The notes: generated from the sequence alone by a model not told the origin. A stretch of 64,000 bases of DNA from DASXRU01 sp034665305 (GCA_034665305.1 JAXDFZ010000016.1:124001-188000), one strand, 5' to 3'. Numbered from the stretch's first letter, positions 50,201-60,140 are shown. Made by a program: numbers and translations.

Positions 50201-52778
50201 GTCCGTCACCATCGCTTACCAGGACCGCCTGGGTTCCGGTGCGCGCCGCTGCTAGCCGCACCACGAAGCCATACTGCGTACCCGATGTGAGCGTTGGCGG
50301 GCTGGCGAAGGTCGCGGTCATGAATCCCCCTGAAGCGCTGGAGGTGCCGGGGATCGTGGCCGAAGCGAGCAGACCGCCTGCGGTCATGACAATATTACCG
50401 GCGCTCGTGGTCCGGGCCTCGACAGTGATATTCGGATTCGCGCCGGAGCAACTGGCGCAGAAGATATTTATGTCGAGCTTCTGCAGCGCGCCGGTTACGC
50501 CAGGCGTAAAGGTCTGGGCGGTGAAGGACGTGTTAGTGAAGCCCACACCGTTGCTAGTGTAATTCGTAGTCTGCTTGTCGATGATGATGGGCTGCAACAG
50601 CGTGACATTCCCGGAGCTCGTAAGCACATCAACGTTCGTTTGTACCCCGGTTTGAAAGTTGGCCTGCGTCGTGTCAGTCAGACAAGCACTGGCAACCGCG
50701 TTCCCCAGCGAGAAATTCTGCGTCGTGGTCGCGCCATCGGTGACCACGACGTTCGTCACCGTACTCGAAATGTAACCCGGGGCGCTGGCCGTCTCGCTCG
50801 GATAAGTGCCCGACGGTATTCCGGTGAACTGATAAAACCCGCTGCCATTCGTCGTGGTCGTGCGGCTGCCCAGCGCCACTGTCGCGCCGCTGATCGGCGC
50901 CCCGCCCACGGTCGCGGTCACTGTTCCCTGCACCGTGCCGCTGGTGACGACGGCACAGGGAGAAAACTTGAACGAGCCGATGCGCGTCAGGTCGTTCAGC
51001 CCGCTGACTCCGTAATACTCGCTGGTGTACCAGAAGGTGCATCCATCGGGGTCGAGCGACATCGCGCTGTAATCACCCCAACGCTGGCAGGGCGCACCGC
51101 CACAGCTTCCCGTCTGGCCGCCGGTGCCGTTAATCAGCGAGGTCTCCGTCAAAGACAGTGTGTTCACCGGATCGGTCGACAGCCGTCCCGCATATTTGAT
51201 CGAGGGAAACTGGACACTACTGGAAGTGGTGTAGCCCAGCGCCATATTGCCCGCGCGATCGACGGCGAGGCTCGGCATGTAACGGTTCGTGGTGTCCGGA
51301 TTATGCGTGGCTGCCTGCGTCGTCGTCGCGCCCACAGCGCCGCCGGTGACGGTCACCTGGTAATAACGCGTCGCGGCCTGCGTCGCGCTGCTGCCCTGCA
51401 CCGTGTGACTGTTCCAGATAGACTCGACCCCGCCAATTCGCGTGTACTGGTTCTGCATCATCAGCCGCGGTTGCAGTGTGTCGAGCGCGTTGCCGCCCTG
51501 TGCGGCCACCGTGTCCGGCGCCTGCACAAAGCTGGCCGGCGCGGTCGAGTCGAACGGGCCGGTCAGCGTTGAGAGCGAGATGCTGGTCCAATCAACATGA
51601 AACTTCCAGACCGTAAGCGCGTTCAGAAAGTCCACGGTCGAGAAATAGTTGGGCGAGCCGGTGGGCGGAGTGCCTGCCTGCAGCCGCGCGTTACTGGGCA
51701 GCAAAGTGAACTCCGACGAAGGCGCGTCGAAGGAGACTACCTGGATCGTCGCATCGCCCGCGTACATCTGCGCCTTGTTGAGGGCGTACAGCCGCACGTT
51801 CTGAAACGCACCGGCGGCGGCATAGTCGAACATGTTCACCGACATGTATAAGCCGTCGGGCCAGCTGCCGAGCTTGGGATAATCGCCGAGCCCCCCGGTC
51901 GTATTGATCGAGTAATAGTTCCAGCCGCCACTAACGGGATTGCCGGTTTTGGAAACTGCGAAACACTGGAACGCGCCGGGCGGATTGACGACGTCGCCCG
52001 AGAGGTTCAACTGGAAAGCGAAGTCGGAAATGATCCAGCGATCTTCGAACGTGTCGTAGACCACTACCGGGTCACCGAAGTTGTCGGTATCGCAAACGTT
52101 GCCGAAATTTCCGGCACTCATGAAGTCATTGAAAGTTATGCGAGTGATCGGCGCACCCGAAACCTTGTCATAGATTCCGATCGAAGTATTTACCGTCTGA
52201 ATGTAATGACCCGGGCCGACGTCGCCGTTGGTGTCGGGCGGGTGGCCATCGCCCCAGTTGGCAAAGTCCAGTCCGTCGAAGCTGACATTCGGTGTCGGCG
52301 CGGCAACCGCGCGCCCCGGTCCGGGCGCTGCTTCCAACTCTTTCGTTTTAGCCGCGCCGCCGATACCGCCCGCGTCCAGAATGCCGAGCGTCCGCTCCGG
52401 CCCTTCGCGTTCGGGACGTTCCTTCTTAACCATCGGACGCCGGGGCAAATCGCGCAGGTCGCCATCGAAAGAATGCGCCTTCGCCATTTTCAGTTCTTTG
52501 GCTTTGGCGCTGACGTTGCGCTGCAGCGCGCGTTCCTGAAGGCTGGCGCGCGACGCTGATGCTGCTTTGCTTTCGAAGAGCTTCGAGAATTCGTTTGGGT
52601 CTTTTGAGTAAGGGTCGCCGTTTTTGGAGATCCGCGCAGCGCCGGCCGAAGGTAGGTTACTGATGACGAGGGCCAGGATCGTCAGGACGAACCCGGCGAA
52701 GACAGCCAGCCGCGTACGCCCACTCCGTGAGGACACTTTCCGATTGGTCCGCGCCGTCTTGACCTTGGCCTTGTTCAT
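47223..52778 (-). CDS. Giant secreted C25 (gingipain-like) peptidase-domain protein
   Basis: 1851 residues from ATG at 52778 (MNKAKVKTARTNRK); a start at 52817 would lie in a repeat. A signal/anchor segment (LAVFAGFVLTILALVISNL) is followed by a propeller-like N-terminal part (residues about 140-600), a carboxypeptidase-regulatory-like repeat (GTVTATVGGAPISGATVAL), beta-sandwich regions and a C-terminal C25 domain. Catalytic residues are visible: His1727 in VNYYGHGSVTVW and Cys1761 in LMTCLNGYSHD, as in gingipain RgpB. It probably processes or degrades proteins outside the cell. The C-terminal part is paralogous to the 53086 gene. No clear T9SS or PEP-CTERM sorting tail was seen. Confidence 0.75.
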   Translation of the reverse strand: MNKAKVKTARTNRKVSSRSGRTRLAVFAGFVLTILALVISNLPSAGAARISKNGDPYSKDPNEFSKLFESKAASASRASLQERALQRNVSAKAKELKMAKAHSFDGDLRDLPRRPMVKKERPEREGPERTLGILDAGGIGGAAKTKELEAAPGPGRAVAAPTPNVSFDGLDFANWGDGHPPDTNGDVGPGHYIQTVNTSIGIYDKVSGAPITRITFNDFMSAGNFGNVCDTDNFGDPVVVYDTFEDRWIISDFAFQLNLSGDVVNPPGAFQCFAVSKTGNPVSGGWNYYSINTTGGLGDYPKLGSWPDGLYMSVNMFDYAAAGAFQNVRLYALNKAQMYAGDATIQVVSFDAPSSEFTLLPSNARLQAGTPPTGSPNYFSTVDFLNALTVWKFHVDWTSISLSTLTGPFDSTAPASFVQAPDTVAAQGGNALDTLQPRLMMQNQYTRIGGVESIWNSHTVQGSSATQAATRYYQVTVTGGAVGATTTQAATHNPDTTNRYMPSLAVDRAGNMALGYTTSSSVQFPSIKYAGRLSTDPVNTLSLTETSLINGTGGQTGSCGGAPCQRWGDYSAMSLDPDGCTFWYTSEYYGVSGLNDLTRIGSFKFSPCAVVTSGTVQGTVTATVGGAPISGATVALGSRTTTTNGSGFYQFTGIPSGTYPSETASAPGYISSTVTNVVVTDGATTTQNFSLGNAVASACLTDTTQANFQTGVQTNVDVLTSSGNVTLLQPIIIDKQTTNYTSNGVGFTNTSFTAQTFTPGVTGALQKLDINIFCASCSGANPNITVEARTTSAGNIVMTAGGLLASATIPGTSSASGGFMTATFASPPTLTSGTQYGFVVRLAAARTGTQAVLVSDGDGLAGGRRQACSVSACANASGQSNDIVFKSYMKTGFATSGDQVSSIKDANPATGFSTDWTTLSWTATTPANTTLRFQVAVSNNSGGPFSFVGPDGTNATFFTVSGSSLMQFGGFRYLKYKALLSTTNTAATPTLNDVTVCYTNSSIPTAAKLTRFVAAAYRDGVALNWETGYEVNNLGYHLYREENGVRVRVTPSPVAGSALKVGPRARMTAGFAYSWFDRGAPSGSSYYVESIDLNGRRELSGPIYPAAAPGANRGNAMARSLLLNQIAAANKLNNGADFDINHAQVKEQPAALRAKVTAVPAKPDLLQVQQAIAAGAAAKISVRQDGWYRLTYADLLTGCLDLNADVRNLQLYVDGEEVPLRVNVEDKKLRPGDTIEFYGLALDTPDTDTHVYWLINGDKPGKRITGKRTVVKGGDKLFKDSQGSPGGGFEYTIERSDKLVYFAGLLNGDGNNIFGAPVASEPLTQTLTVRNRDAETPSATIGIDLQGLTGGGHLVEVKLNGTNLGTVSFNGLDHPSQTFTLAGSLLHDGDNTLTVTATGGDSDVSLLDTVRLTYGHAYRADANMLRFSVTGGQTVLVNGFTSQDIRVIDITDPASANELFPPIASSGSGYGFRLQSNGRDARVYVAFANQLAATPAAITPNEPSSWNAATNGADMIIVTPREFRDSVEPLAQLRRAQGMNVAVVSVEDVFDEFSYGAHSAAALKSFIAWTATHWQLAPHYLLLAGDSSWDPRNYLELGAGDLVPTKLIDTVYMETASDDWLADFNGDGVAELATGRLPGRTAADINLMVAKILAFDQERQLGGAPRGALFVSDNDFGDKSAATEALVPAAIELQNLNRDQIADDSAMRTQIMDALDDGPLLVNYYGHGSVTVWTGEGLLDADGALALTNNNRLSVFMLMTCLNGYSHDAYIDSLGEALLKAPQGGAVAVWASAGFTESEPQFQMNQQLYGALFAGASPRLGDAIRAAKLTVADSDVRRTWILLGDPTMRIR

Positions 52779-52816
52779 ATAATTACCCCGTATGAAGATT
52801 TCAACGCCCGGTCCCA

Positions 52817-52982
52817 TGAGGTCAGTACCACCACGCGGTAGCGGGTGGGTCGCTTGATTTCAGAATGCGGATTGTGGATTGCAGACTGAGCGTGATTGGC
52901 GGGTAGTCTTGAGCCGCAATCCGAGATCTGCATTCCACAATCGATCGACCCACCCGCTACCGCGTGGTGGTACTGACCTCAC
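52817..52982. repeat. Family B-prime inverted-arm element, copy 2
   Basis: Arms GAGGTCAGTACCACCACGCG (from 52819) and the inverse ending at 52982. The interior carries AGAATGCGGATTGTGGATTG and CAGACTGAGCGTGATTGGCG as in the copy at 25394. It occupies the centre of the 307-bp gap between two C25 genes. The remaining 100 bp before the upstream gene's stop (52983-53085) show no feature. Confidence 0.85.
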
Positions 52983-53085
52983 GGGACCGCTACTCGAGCG
53001 TATCCAACGCATCATTAGCCAAAGTTACCACCCAATGAAAATGACAAATGGATAATCGCCTTTTCTCTTTCTCCTGCCGCCACAC

Positions 53086-56000
53086 TCAACGAAGCCGCAT
53101 CGACGGATCCCCCAAAAGCATCCAAGTGCGCCGCACGTCGCTGTTGCTGGTCGCAAACTTCGCCGCCCGCGCGGCGTCGCCGATGCGCATCCCGGTACCG
53201 CTGAACAGTTGCCGGTAGAACTGCTGGCTCATCGCAAACTGCGGCTCCGCTTCAGTGAATCCCGAAGACGCCCACACCGCCATGGCCCCGCCGTTCTCCG
53301 CCTTCAACAGAGACTCTGCCAGGCTGTCGATGTACGCGTCGTGCGCATAACCGTTCAGACACGTCATCATCACAAACAACGACGGCTTACTGTTGGTTAA
53401 GCCGAGCGCCAGATCGGAATCCAGCAGGCCCGCGCCCGTCCAGACCGTCACCGAACCATGACCGTAGTAGTTAACGATCATTGGCCCGCTGTCGATGCCA
53501 TCGACGATCTGTCCGCGCATCACGTCGTCGCTGCCGACGATTGAGCGATTAATACTCTGCACCGCGATCCCCGGCGGCAAGAGCGTGGAGGTCGCCAGGC
53601 TTTTTCCTTCAAAGCCATTGTCGGCCACCAGCAACGCACCGCGCGCGGGCGTTCCCGACTGCCGCTCCTGTTCATAGACCAGCAGCTTCGCCACCATCCG
53701 GCCCACTTCCGCCGCCGTGCGTCCGGGCAAGCGCCCGATCGCGATGTCCGCGACGCCGTCGCCGTTGGCGTCCGCCAGCCAATCGTCCGAAGCCGTTTCC
53801 ATGTAGCCCGTATCGACCAGCTTCGTCGGCACAAAGTCGCCGTTGCCCTGCTCCAGGTAATTTCGCGGGTCCCAACTGCTGTCGCCGGCCAGTAGCAGGT
53901 AACGCGGCGCGCGATCCCAGTGGCTGCTGGTCCATGCGATAAAGTCGCGCAACGCGAAGGGCGAATGCGCGCCGAAACTGAACTCGTCATAGACGTCTTC
54001 GATGTCCACGACGGTGACCTGCAAACCTTCACTGCGCCGTTGCGCCGCGAGCGGTTCGACCGAGGCGCGGAAATCTTTATGCGTCACGATCAGCAGGTCG
54101 GTTGAACGCTTCGCATTCAGGGTCGAAGGCTGGTTGGCCGCGACTGCCGCATGCTGCGCCAGGTCTTCGGTGAACGCGATGAAGCTGCGCGTGCCCGCTC
54201 CGCCCGGTTGCAGTTTGAATGCATAACCGGCGCCCTGCGCGCCGACGCTCACCGACAGGTCGGTCGGATCGGCGGGGTTCGTCACGTCAATTACGCGTAT
54301 GTCAGAGGAAGTGAATCCGCTGACCATAAGCGGCTGCCCCGCCGTCGCGCTGAACCGGAGGGCGTTGTTGTCCGCACGATAGGCGTGGCTGTAAGTGAGC
54401 GAGACCGAATCGACCAGGCTGACGTCGGCATCGCCATTCGTAGAAGTGAGCGTGACCGTGTTGTCACCTTCACGCACGAAAGCGCGTTCGGCCATAAACA
54501 TTTGGGCTGGATGGCCCAGGCCGTTGAAGTTGATCGTGCCCAAGCTGTGGCCATTCAACTGCACGTCGACCACGTGTTCGACTGCCGTCAGTCCCTGCAA
54601 CGTCACCGACACCTGCGCCTGCGCCGGACCTTCGCGGTCGATGTTTCTGACCGAAAGGACTTGCGCGAGCGGATCGCTCGTGACCGGTGGTCCAAAAATA
54701 TTTTCCCGGTCGCCATTCAGCAGGCCGGAGAAGTAAACCAGTTTGTCGCGCCGCGCCGTGGTCATGTTAAAGCCTGCTGCGCTGCGGAAGCCGTCGGCGA
54801 AGTTCATATCGCCCTTCACCTTCGAGCGTTTGCCGGGAGTGATGCGTTTGCCCGGCGTCGCGCCGTTCACCAGCCAGTAAACATGCGTGTCCGTCGCCGT
54901 CGTATCGAGGGCCACGCCGTAAAACTCGATCGAGTCTGCTGCGCCGAGACGATTCTGATCGCCGTTGACACGCAGCGGCAGTTCTTCGCCATCGACGAAC
55001 AGTTGCAACCGGCGCGCATCGGAATTCGGATCCAGGCCCGCCGCCAACAGTTCCGGCTGTGTTACGCGGTACCAACCACTCTGGGGCACTGCGATCTTCA
55101 CCGCGCGTCCCGCCGCGATTGCCCGCTGCGTATCTATGTTGGCAGCGTCCATCGGATTCGCGCGGCCACCGACAGAAATCGCCGCCGCCTTCATCGCCGC
55201 CGGGTAATCCGTAACCTTCGCCGCATTGACGGTCGCCGCGCCGCCGTCATCCGCACGCGCAACTTCATTCAAGAGCATCGCCCGTTTTCTACTTGATGGA
55301 CTGAAGCCCGCGCCCAACACGGGACGCACCGCCCCGCTCATTTGGCGCGTGCCGTTGAGGTCGATCGACTCCAGGTAATAGAGCGCTCCCGGAGTGCCCT
55401 CCGGATCGAGCCATGAATAAGAATAGCCCGCAGTCATGCGCGCGCCCGGTCCCAGCTTGAGCGCCGAACCAGCCACCGGCGCCGGCGTCAAACGCGTGCG
55501 CACCCCGTTCTGCTCGCGATAGATGTGGTAACCAAGATTGTTGACTTCGAATCCACTCTCCCAGACAAGGGATACGCCATTGGCAAAACTCGACGCATTG
55601 AACTTCGTCAACCGCACCGCGGTTGGGGCGGACGGTCCGGAGATCGTCCAGGGAGAGAATCCGGTCACGTTGTTGTATTCAACCCAATTGTCCGTGAAGT
55701 CGGCGTTCGATTGGCCCACATCGACCCAGCCGCCGCTGTTGCGCCACAGGTGCAGAGTGCCATCTTCGACATTGGAATTTAGTTCGGTATCCAGATAGTG
55801 CAAACGCACCGTCGCCTGAGTCAGCGTGCCTCCGCCGGGAGTAATCGCGTAGTTGCGCAACACCGATTGTGGAAAGTCAGTCGGCGTCTCTCCCTTGTCC
55901 AGGTTCATCGTCGCGCTGGTAATGGTGCCCGAATTGATCGCGATTAGATTATTCAAATTACCGAACGGCTTCCCGGTCGAAGTCAGATCGGTGCGCATGA

Positions 56001-58920
56001 CGTCACCGATGACATCGCCGGTGCCGGCGGATGAGCCGCTCTCGGTCAACACCGATCCGGCCGCAACGGTCAGGTCAGTTGTGAGCGTTAGCACGCCAGC
56101 GCTGGTGATACTCTTTTGCAAAGTGACGCCGCTGGCGTTGTTGATGGTGATGTTCTGGGTTGCCGCAAAAGTTAGCGTGCCTAACCCGCTGATAGTTTGA
56201 GCTGAGGTGCCATTCAGCGTCAGCGTACTAGCGGTTAACGGGTTGAAATTCAATGTTTGACCCGAGGCGACAACAACATTGCCCTTCAAGTTAAAGGCTC
56301 CCGTCATTCCCAGGTTCAGCACGCCCGTTGTAATGGTCAGGTTATCGATGGAAAGAGTGGCTGATCCGGTTCCATTTTGAGAAAAGCCCACCGCATTAAT
56401 TTCCAAATTAGGGTACGTCCGGCCGGAAAATGAGGGCAACGCGTTCTGTTGAATGCTGAACAGGCTGCCTGTTTGAAATACAACCTTTGAGGCCGGCTGG
56501 GTCAATGCGAAGGGGTTCGCTCCCGCAAGTTGAGTGAAAGTCGATCCTGATGCAAAAACAATCGCGCTTGCAGTGCCGGCGTTTGTGAAAGCATTTCCCG
56601 TTGCGCCTGTGCCCTGAGTAAACGCAGCTCCGGTGTTGAAAGTAATTCCGCTGGCATCGAGCGCGTTGAGCGTGTGCGCCGCGCTGGTAAAAGTCATGGA
56701 ACCACTTATGTCGCCGGTCGCACCCGTGGCTACCAGAATCGCCAGGGCTGAAGTGCTATTGGCGTTGAGCTGTGAACCACTCGCCACTGAAAGATCGGCT
56801 CCAGTTCCGCCCGAGATCGTTAGAGTGTTTGCAGCCGCAGTTTGTAAGTTCACCACACTGCTATTCGAAATTAGCAACTGTCCGATGGTTTGTGTCGGTA
56901 CATTCGTGACGGTTACTGTGCCACCGGCATTGAACTGAAGGATATCCGACGTCGAAGGTGTCGTTCTTGTCGGAGTCCAGTTAGATGCAGTAGCCCATGA
57001 GGCTGTGCCTGTCGCGTTCCAGGTAAACGTCGCAGTAGGTGTCGCCTGATTGCCCGTAGCCGGCGCGGTCGTTAAATAATTCTCAGTGCCGCCTGAACCA
57101 TTAAATTCATAAACAGCGAAGTGATAAGTCGTGCCGCCGCCGAGCCCGGTAACAGACAGTGAATTGCCACTCCCGGCAAAAACTACGAAGTTGCCCGTGC
57201 CAATCTGGGTACCGCCGCCAAAAGTACTGCTGGCGGTGTATGACGTTCCATCAACCGGGTCGCTATTCACGGCGCTGCCTGCTTTCGCCAAAACAATTCG
57301 ATTAGCGCCATTACCATTGCTCCAACTAACCGTCATGGAACTTTGGTCCACAGCACTGAACAGCACGTTCGATGCCTGAACGGAGGGCTCGGCTGATATT
57401 CCACTGCCGCTGACAGCAACCGTTTTCTGCGTCGCTCCGGTACTGTCATGAGTGATATTGCCGGCCTTGGCTCCGGTACTACCTGGCTTGAAATGTACGA
57501 AAATATTTGTCAGGGCGACGCTGCCACCTGTTTGCGTTAGGGTGATGGCATTCGTGAAGCCTGACCCGCTCGTAAGTGAAATCTCAAAATCTGTCGGCGC
57601 ATTGATATTGATGTCGTTGGTCAGATTGCTGCCCGACACGGTGTAGCTCTGCTCTCCCGAGGTACCGCCAACAGCAACGCCGCCAAATGAAGGAAGGCTG
57701 GTTGTCGAGACTGTGATTGTCGGCGTCGCGACTCCCACGACATGGAGGAAAAGCTCGCCGCCGGTGATGACGAGGGATGCGCTCGTGCCGCCGGCAAGTC
57801 CACCCGCGCCGTTAACGGTAACTGGCGTGGGAGCCGTTCCATTCACCGCCGTTGTGTTACCACTGCCGATGGCGATCAATTTGTAATCACCTGCGCCAAG
57901 TGGTGAACCGGGCACGGTCACTGTTACGACGTTGCTCGCTGCTAATGTTAAAGAACCTGCACCTGTGACCGTTAACGGAGCTGTCGCGCCGTCGTAGGCG
58001 GTGAACTGCAAACCGCTAGAGCCGCTAAACGTGATGCCTTTGCTCGCAGCGGTCTGGATGGTTCCGGTCGTGCCGGCTCCCGACGCTTTTAACGTTTGAG
58101 TGGTACCGGTGCTGAGCGCCAACGCGGTTGTAAGAGTTGATACATCGAACGTTGCTCCGCCTGCGACTGTGATGTTTGGTGAAGTTGCGATTGAGCCAGT
58201 TGTTCCTAAGCTCAGTTTGCCGGTACTAATGGTTGTGTCGCCGCTGTAAGTGTTGACACCGGCTAGCGTGAGTACGCCAGCTCCCGCGCCGCCTTTTGTG
58301 AAATTCTTACTAGCGCCCGTAATGATGCTGCTTATGGTAATGCCACCAGAGCCATCGATGTTTGCAATATTGTCGGTGGCATTGTTTAGAGCCAAACTCA
58401 TCGTTGAAGCGCCTGTTGCTTGGATGTTTTGGATCGTCAGTAGCTGATTGCTGTTATTGCGCAGCACGACATTGTTAACTGAATTCACAGTTACCCCGGC
58501 TAACGTTAGAATTCCGGTATTGCCTGCGGTGCCCGAGCTATTTCCAATAATCATTGCCGCAGTACGTGCGGAGGTGATTTCGACGGCACCCGCAATCTGA
58601 TTGCGCGTGCCATTGTTTGTGGGATTGCCATAATTGATTCCAACTCCGCTTGCCGCCGTTGGATTGGTTCCAAACTGTGCCACGTCACCTGCCCCTGGAA
58701 CGGCGCCACCGGTCCAGTTGCTTCCAGTTAACCAAGCGGAACCCCCAGCAGAAGACCAAAGAATGCTTGCGGCATACACATTGCGCCACACAAATACGCT
58801 TCCAAGTACCGCGATAACGAGAATCGAAACGAGCGCGGGATGGCGAAACAACGGATGAAGCAGTCGCTGTCCGAAGCCTGTGGAGGTGGCTGGTTGTTTT
58901 TGCTTTTCAGTGGGTGGCAT
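53086..58920 (-). CDS. Giant secreted protein: autotransporter-like beta repeats plus C25 domain
   Basis: 1944 residues from ATG at 58920. A membrane/signal helix (LVSILVIAVLGSVFVW) is followed by Thr/Gly/Ala-rich beta-strand repeats up to about residue 1080. These carry PATR-like motifs (GVLTLAGVNTYSGDTTIST), a choice-of-anchor-like domain (SGEQSYTVSGSNLTNDI) and an Fn3-like domain (MTVSWSNGNGANRIV). The C-terminal 750 residues are a C25 module with His1821 (VNYYGHGSVTVW) and Cys1854 (MMTCLNGYAHD). The C-terminal module matches that of the neighbouring gene while the N-terminal half is unrelated. The two genes are an example of module swapping after duplication. Confidence 0.75.
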   Translation of the reverse strand: MPPTEKQKQPATSTGFGQRLLHPLFRHPALVSILVIAVLGSVFVWRNVYAASILWSSAGGSAWLTGSNWTGGAVPGAGDVAQFGTNPTAASGVGINYGNPTNNGTRNQIAGAVEITSARTAAMIIGNSSGTAGNTGILTLAGVTVNSVNNVVLRNNSNQLLTIQNIQATGASTMSLALNNATDNIANIDGSGGITISSIITGASKNFTKGGAGAGVLTLAGVNTYSGDTTISTGKLSLGTTGSIATSPNITVAGGATFDVSTLTTALALSTGTTQTLKASGAGTTGTIQTAASKGITFSGSSGLQFTAYDGATAPLTVTGAGSLTLAASNVVTVTVPGSPLGAGDYKLIAIGSGNTTAVNGTAPTPVTVNGAGGLAGGTSASLVITGGELFLHVVGVATPTITVSTTSLPSFGGVAVGGTSGEQSYTVSGSNLTNDININAPTDFEISLTSGSGFTNAITLTQTGGSVALTNIFVHFKPGSTGAKAGNITHDSTGATQKTVAVSGSGISAEPSVQASNVLFSAVDQSSMTVSWSNGNGANRIVLAKAGSAVNSDPVDGTSYTASSTFGGGTQIGTGNFVVFAGSGNSLSVTGLGGGTTYHFAVYEFNGSGGTENYLTTAPATGNQATPTATFTWNATGTASWATASNWTPTRTTPSTSDILQFNAGGTVTVTNVPTQTIGQLLISNSSVVNLQTAAANTLTISGGTGADLSVASGSQLNANSTSALAILVATGATGDISGSMTFTSAAHTLNALDASGITFNTGAAFTQGTGATGNAFTNAGTASAIVFASGSTFTQLAGANPFALTQPASKVVFQTGSLFSIQQNALPSFSGRTYPNLEINAVGFSQNGTGSATLSIDNLTITTGVLNLGMTGAFNLKGNVVVASGQTLNFNPLTASTLTLNGTSAQTISGLGTLTFAATQNITINNASGVTLQKSITSAGVLTLTTDLTVAAGSVLTESGSSAGTGDVIGDVMRTDLTSTGKPFGNLNNLIAINSGTITSATMNLDKGETPTDFPQSVLRNYAITPGGGTLTQATVRLHYLDTELNSNVEDGTLHLWRNSGGWVDVGQSNADFTDNWVEYNNVTGFSPWTISGPSAPTAVRLTKFNASSFANGVSLVWESGFEVNNLGYHIYREQNGVRTRLTPAPVAGSALKLGPGARMTAGYSYSWLDPEGTPGALYYLESIDLNGTRQMSGAVRPVLGAGFSPSSRKRAMLLNEVARADDGGAATVNAAKVTDYPAAMKAAAISVGGRANPMDAANIDTQRAIAAGRAVKIAVPQSGWYRVTQPELLAAGLDPNSDARRLQLFVDGEELPLRVNGDQNRLGAADSIEFYGVALDTTATDTHVYWLVNGATPGKRITPGKRSKVKGDMNFADGFRSAAGFNMTTARRDKLVYFSGLLNGDRENIFGPPVTSDPLAQVLSVRNIDREGPAQAQVSVTLQGLTAVEHVVDVQLNGHSLGTINFNGLGHPAQMFMAERAFVREGDNTVTLTSTNGDADVSLVDSVSLTYSHAYRADNNALRFSATAGQPLMVSGFTSSDIRVIDVTNPADPTDLSVSVGAQGAGYAFKLQPGGAGTRSFIAFTEDLAQHAAVAANQPSTLNAKRSTDLLIVTHKDFRASVEPLAAQRRSEGLQVTVVDIEDVYDEFSFGAHSPFALRDFIAWTSSHWDRAPRYLLLAGDSSWDPRNYLEQGNGDFVPTKLVDTGYMETASDDWLADANGDGVADIAIGRLPGRTAAEVGRMVAKLLVYEQERQSGTPARGALLVADNGFEGKSLATSTLLPPGIAVQSINRSIVGSDDVMRGQIVDGIDSGPMIVNYYGHGSVTVWTGAGLLDSDLALGLTNSKPSLFVMMTCLNGYAHDAYIDSLAESLLKAENGGAMAVWASSGFTEAEPQFAMSQQFYRQLFSGTGMRIGDAARAAKFATSNSDVRRTWMLLGDPSMRLR

Positions 58921-58974
58921 TTGAACTCCTCAACAGGTTCATACTGGTTAGGAAAGCTGGTTACTGCTGCTACT

Positions 58975-60140
58975 GGATCTTTGACTCAACCAAACCTACC
59001 CGCAGTCAGGAAGGGTGGCTCGCCCCCGCTCTTTCAAGCCCGCGTAGCGGCCGGCAGCGTAAAGCCTGGGTGAAGCGCAGCGAACCCCAGGATCACGCCC
59101 ACCGTTAATTCCAAATAGCCCGCGAAGCGGCCGGCAGCTCGCCCATCGAAATGCTTGATCTCATTGAGACCGATTCCCGATACAACCATCGCCCGCTTCG
59201 CGGGCTTTTGATTTCTCTAACCGATCTATTCCTGGGTTCGCCTACGCTTCACCCCAGGCTTCATGCTGACGCCGGCTCCGCCGGCTGGGAGAGCGGGGGC
59301 AAGCCGCCCTTCCTGACTGCGGGTGTTCCCCGCTGCGTCTCTTCGTTCAAGCTCGTGTGGCCGAAATTGAAATATAAAGTCATCAAACGTTCTGAGCGGA
59401 TCGATCTCTGACTCAACTAAACCTACCCGCAGTCAGGAAGGGTGGCTTGCCCCCGCTCTTTCAAGCCCGCGTAGCGGCCGGCAGCGTAAAGCCTGGGGTG
59501 AAGCGCAGCGAACCCCAGGACACCCGCACCATTAACTCTAAGGAGCCCGCGAAGCGGCCGGCAGTTTGCCCATCGAAATTCCAGAGCTCAATAAATCGAT
59601 TCCCGTTTCAACCATCGCCCGCTTCGCGGGCTATTGATACTGTTGACGGGCTTGTCCCTGGGACTCACGCGCCAGGCTTTATGCTGTCGCCCGGCTCCGC
59701 CGGCTGAAGAGCGGGGGCAAGCCGTCCTTCCCAACTGCGGGTGTTCCCCGTTGAATCTCTTCCGTGAAGCCTCTCTCTCGCGTGACGAAGGTGGACGACA
59801 AAATCATCAAACGGCTGAGCGGATCGATGTCCTGACTCAACTAAACCTACCTGCAGTCAGGAAGGGTGGCTTGCCCCCGCTCTTCAAGTCCGCGCAGCGG
59901 CCGATAGCGTAAAGCCTGGGGTGAAGCGCAGCGAACCCCAGAACCACTCGCACCAAGAATTCCAGGGAGCCCGCGCAGCGGCCGGTAGCCCACCCAGCAA
60001 ATGCCGGATCTCATTCAGACCGATTCCCGTTTCAACCATCGCCCGCTTCGCGGGCTATTGATTCTCCGTGACGGGCTTGTCCCTGGGGCTCACGCCCCAG
60101 GCTTTATGCTGTCGCCGGCTCCGCCGGCTGGGGGAAGGTC
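58975..60140. repeat. Three tandem nested palindromes (families A, K and L)
   Basis: Copies start at about 58975, 59399 and 59821. Each has arms in the order A (CCCGCAGTCAGGAAGGGTGG), K (GTAAAGCCTGGGGTGAAGCG), L (GCCCGCGAAGCGGCCGGCAG), a loop, then L, K and A inverted. Copies 1 and 2 are complete; copy 3 lacks the final inverted A arm. The GATTCCCG...CAACCATCG loop is conserved among copies. Each complete copy would fold into a stem of three stacked segments. Confidence 0.85.

Noticed and set aside
54151..55296. Plus-strand frame of 381 codons opposite the second C25 gene
   Set aside because: It is an antisense shadow of a high-GC gene; Arg/Val-rich sequence with no recognisable domain.
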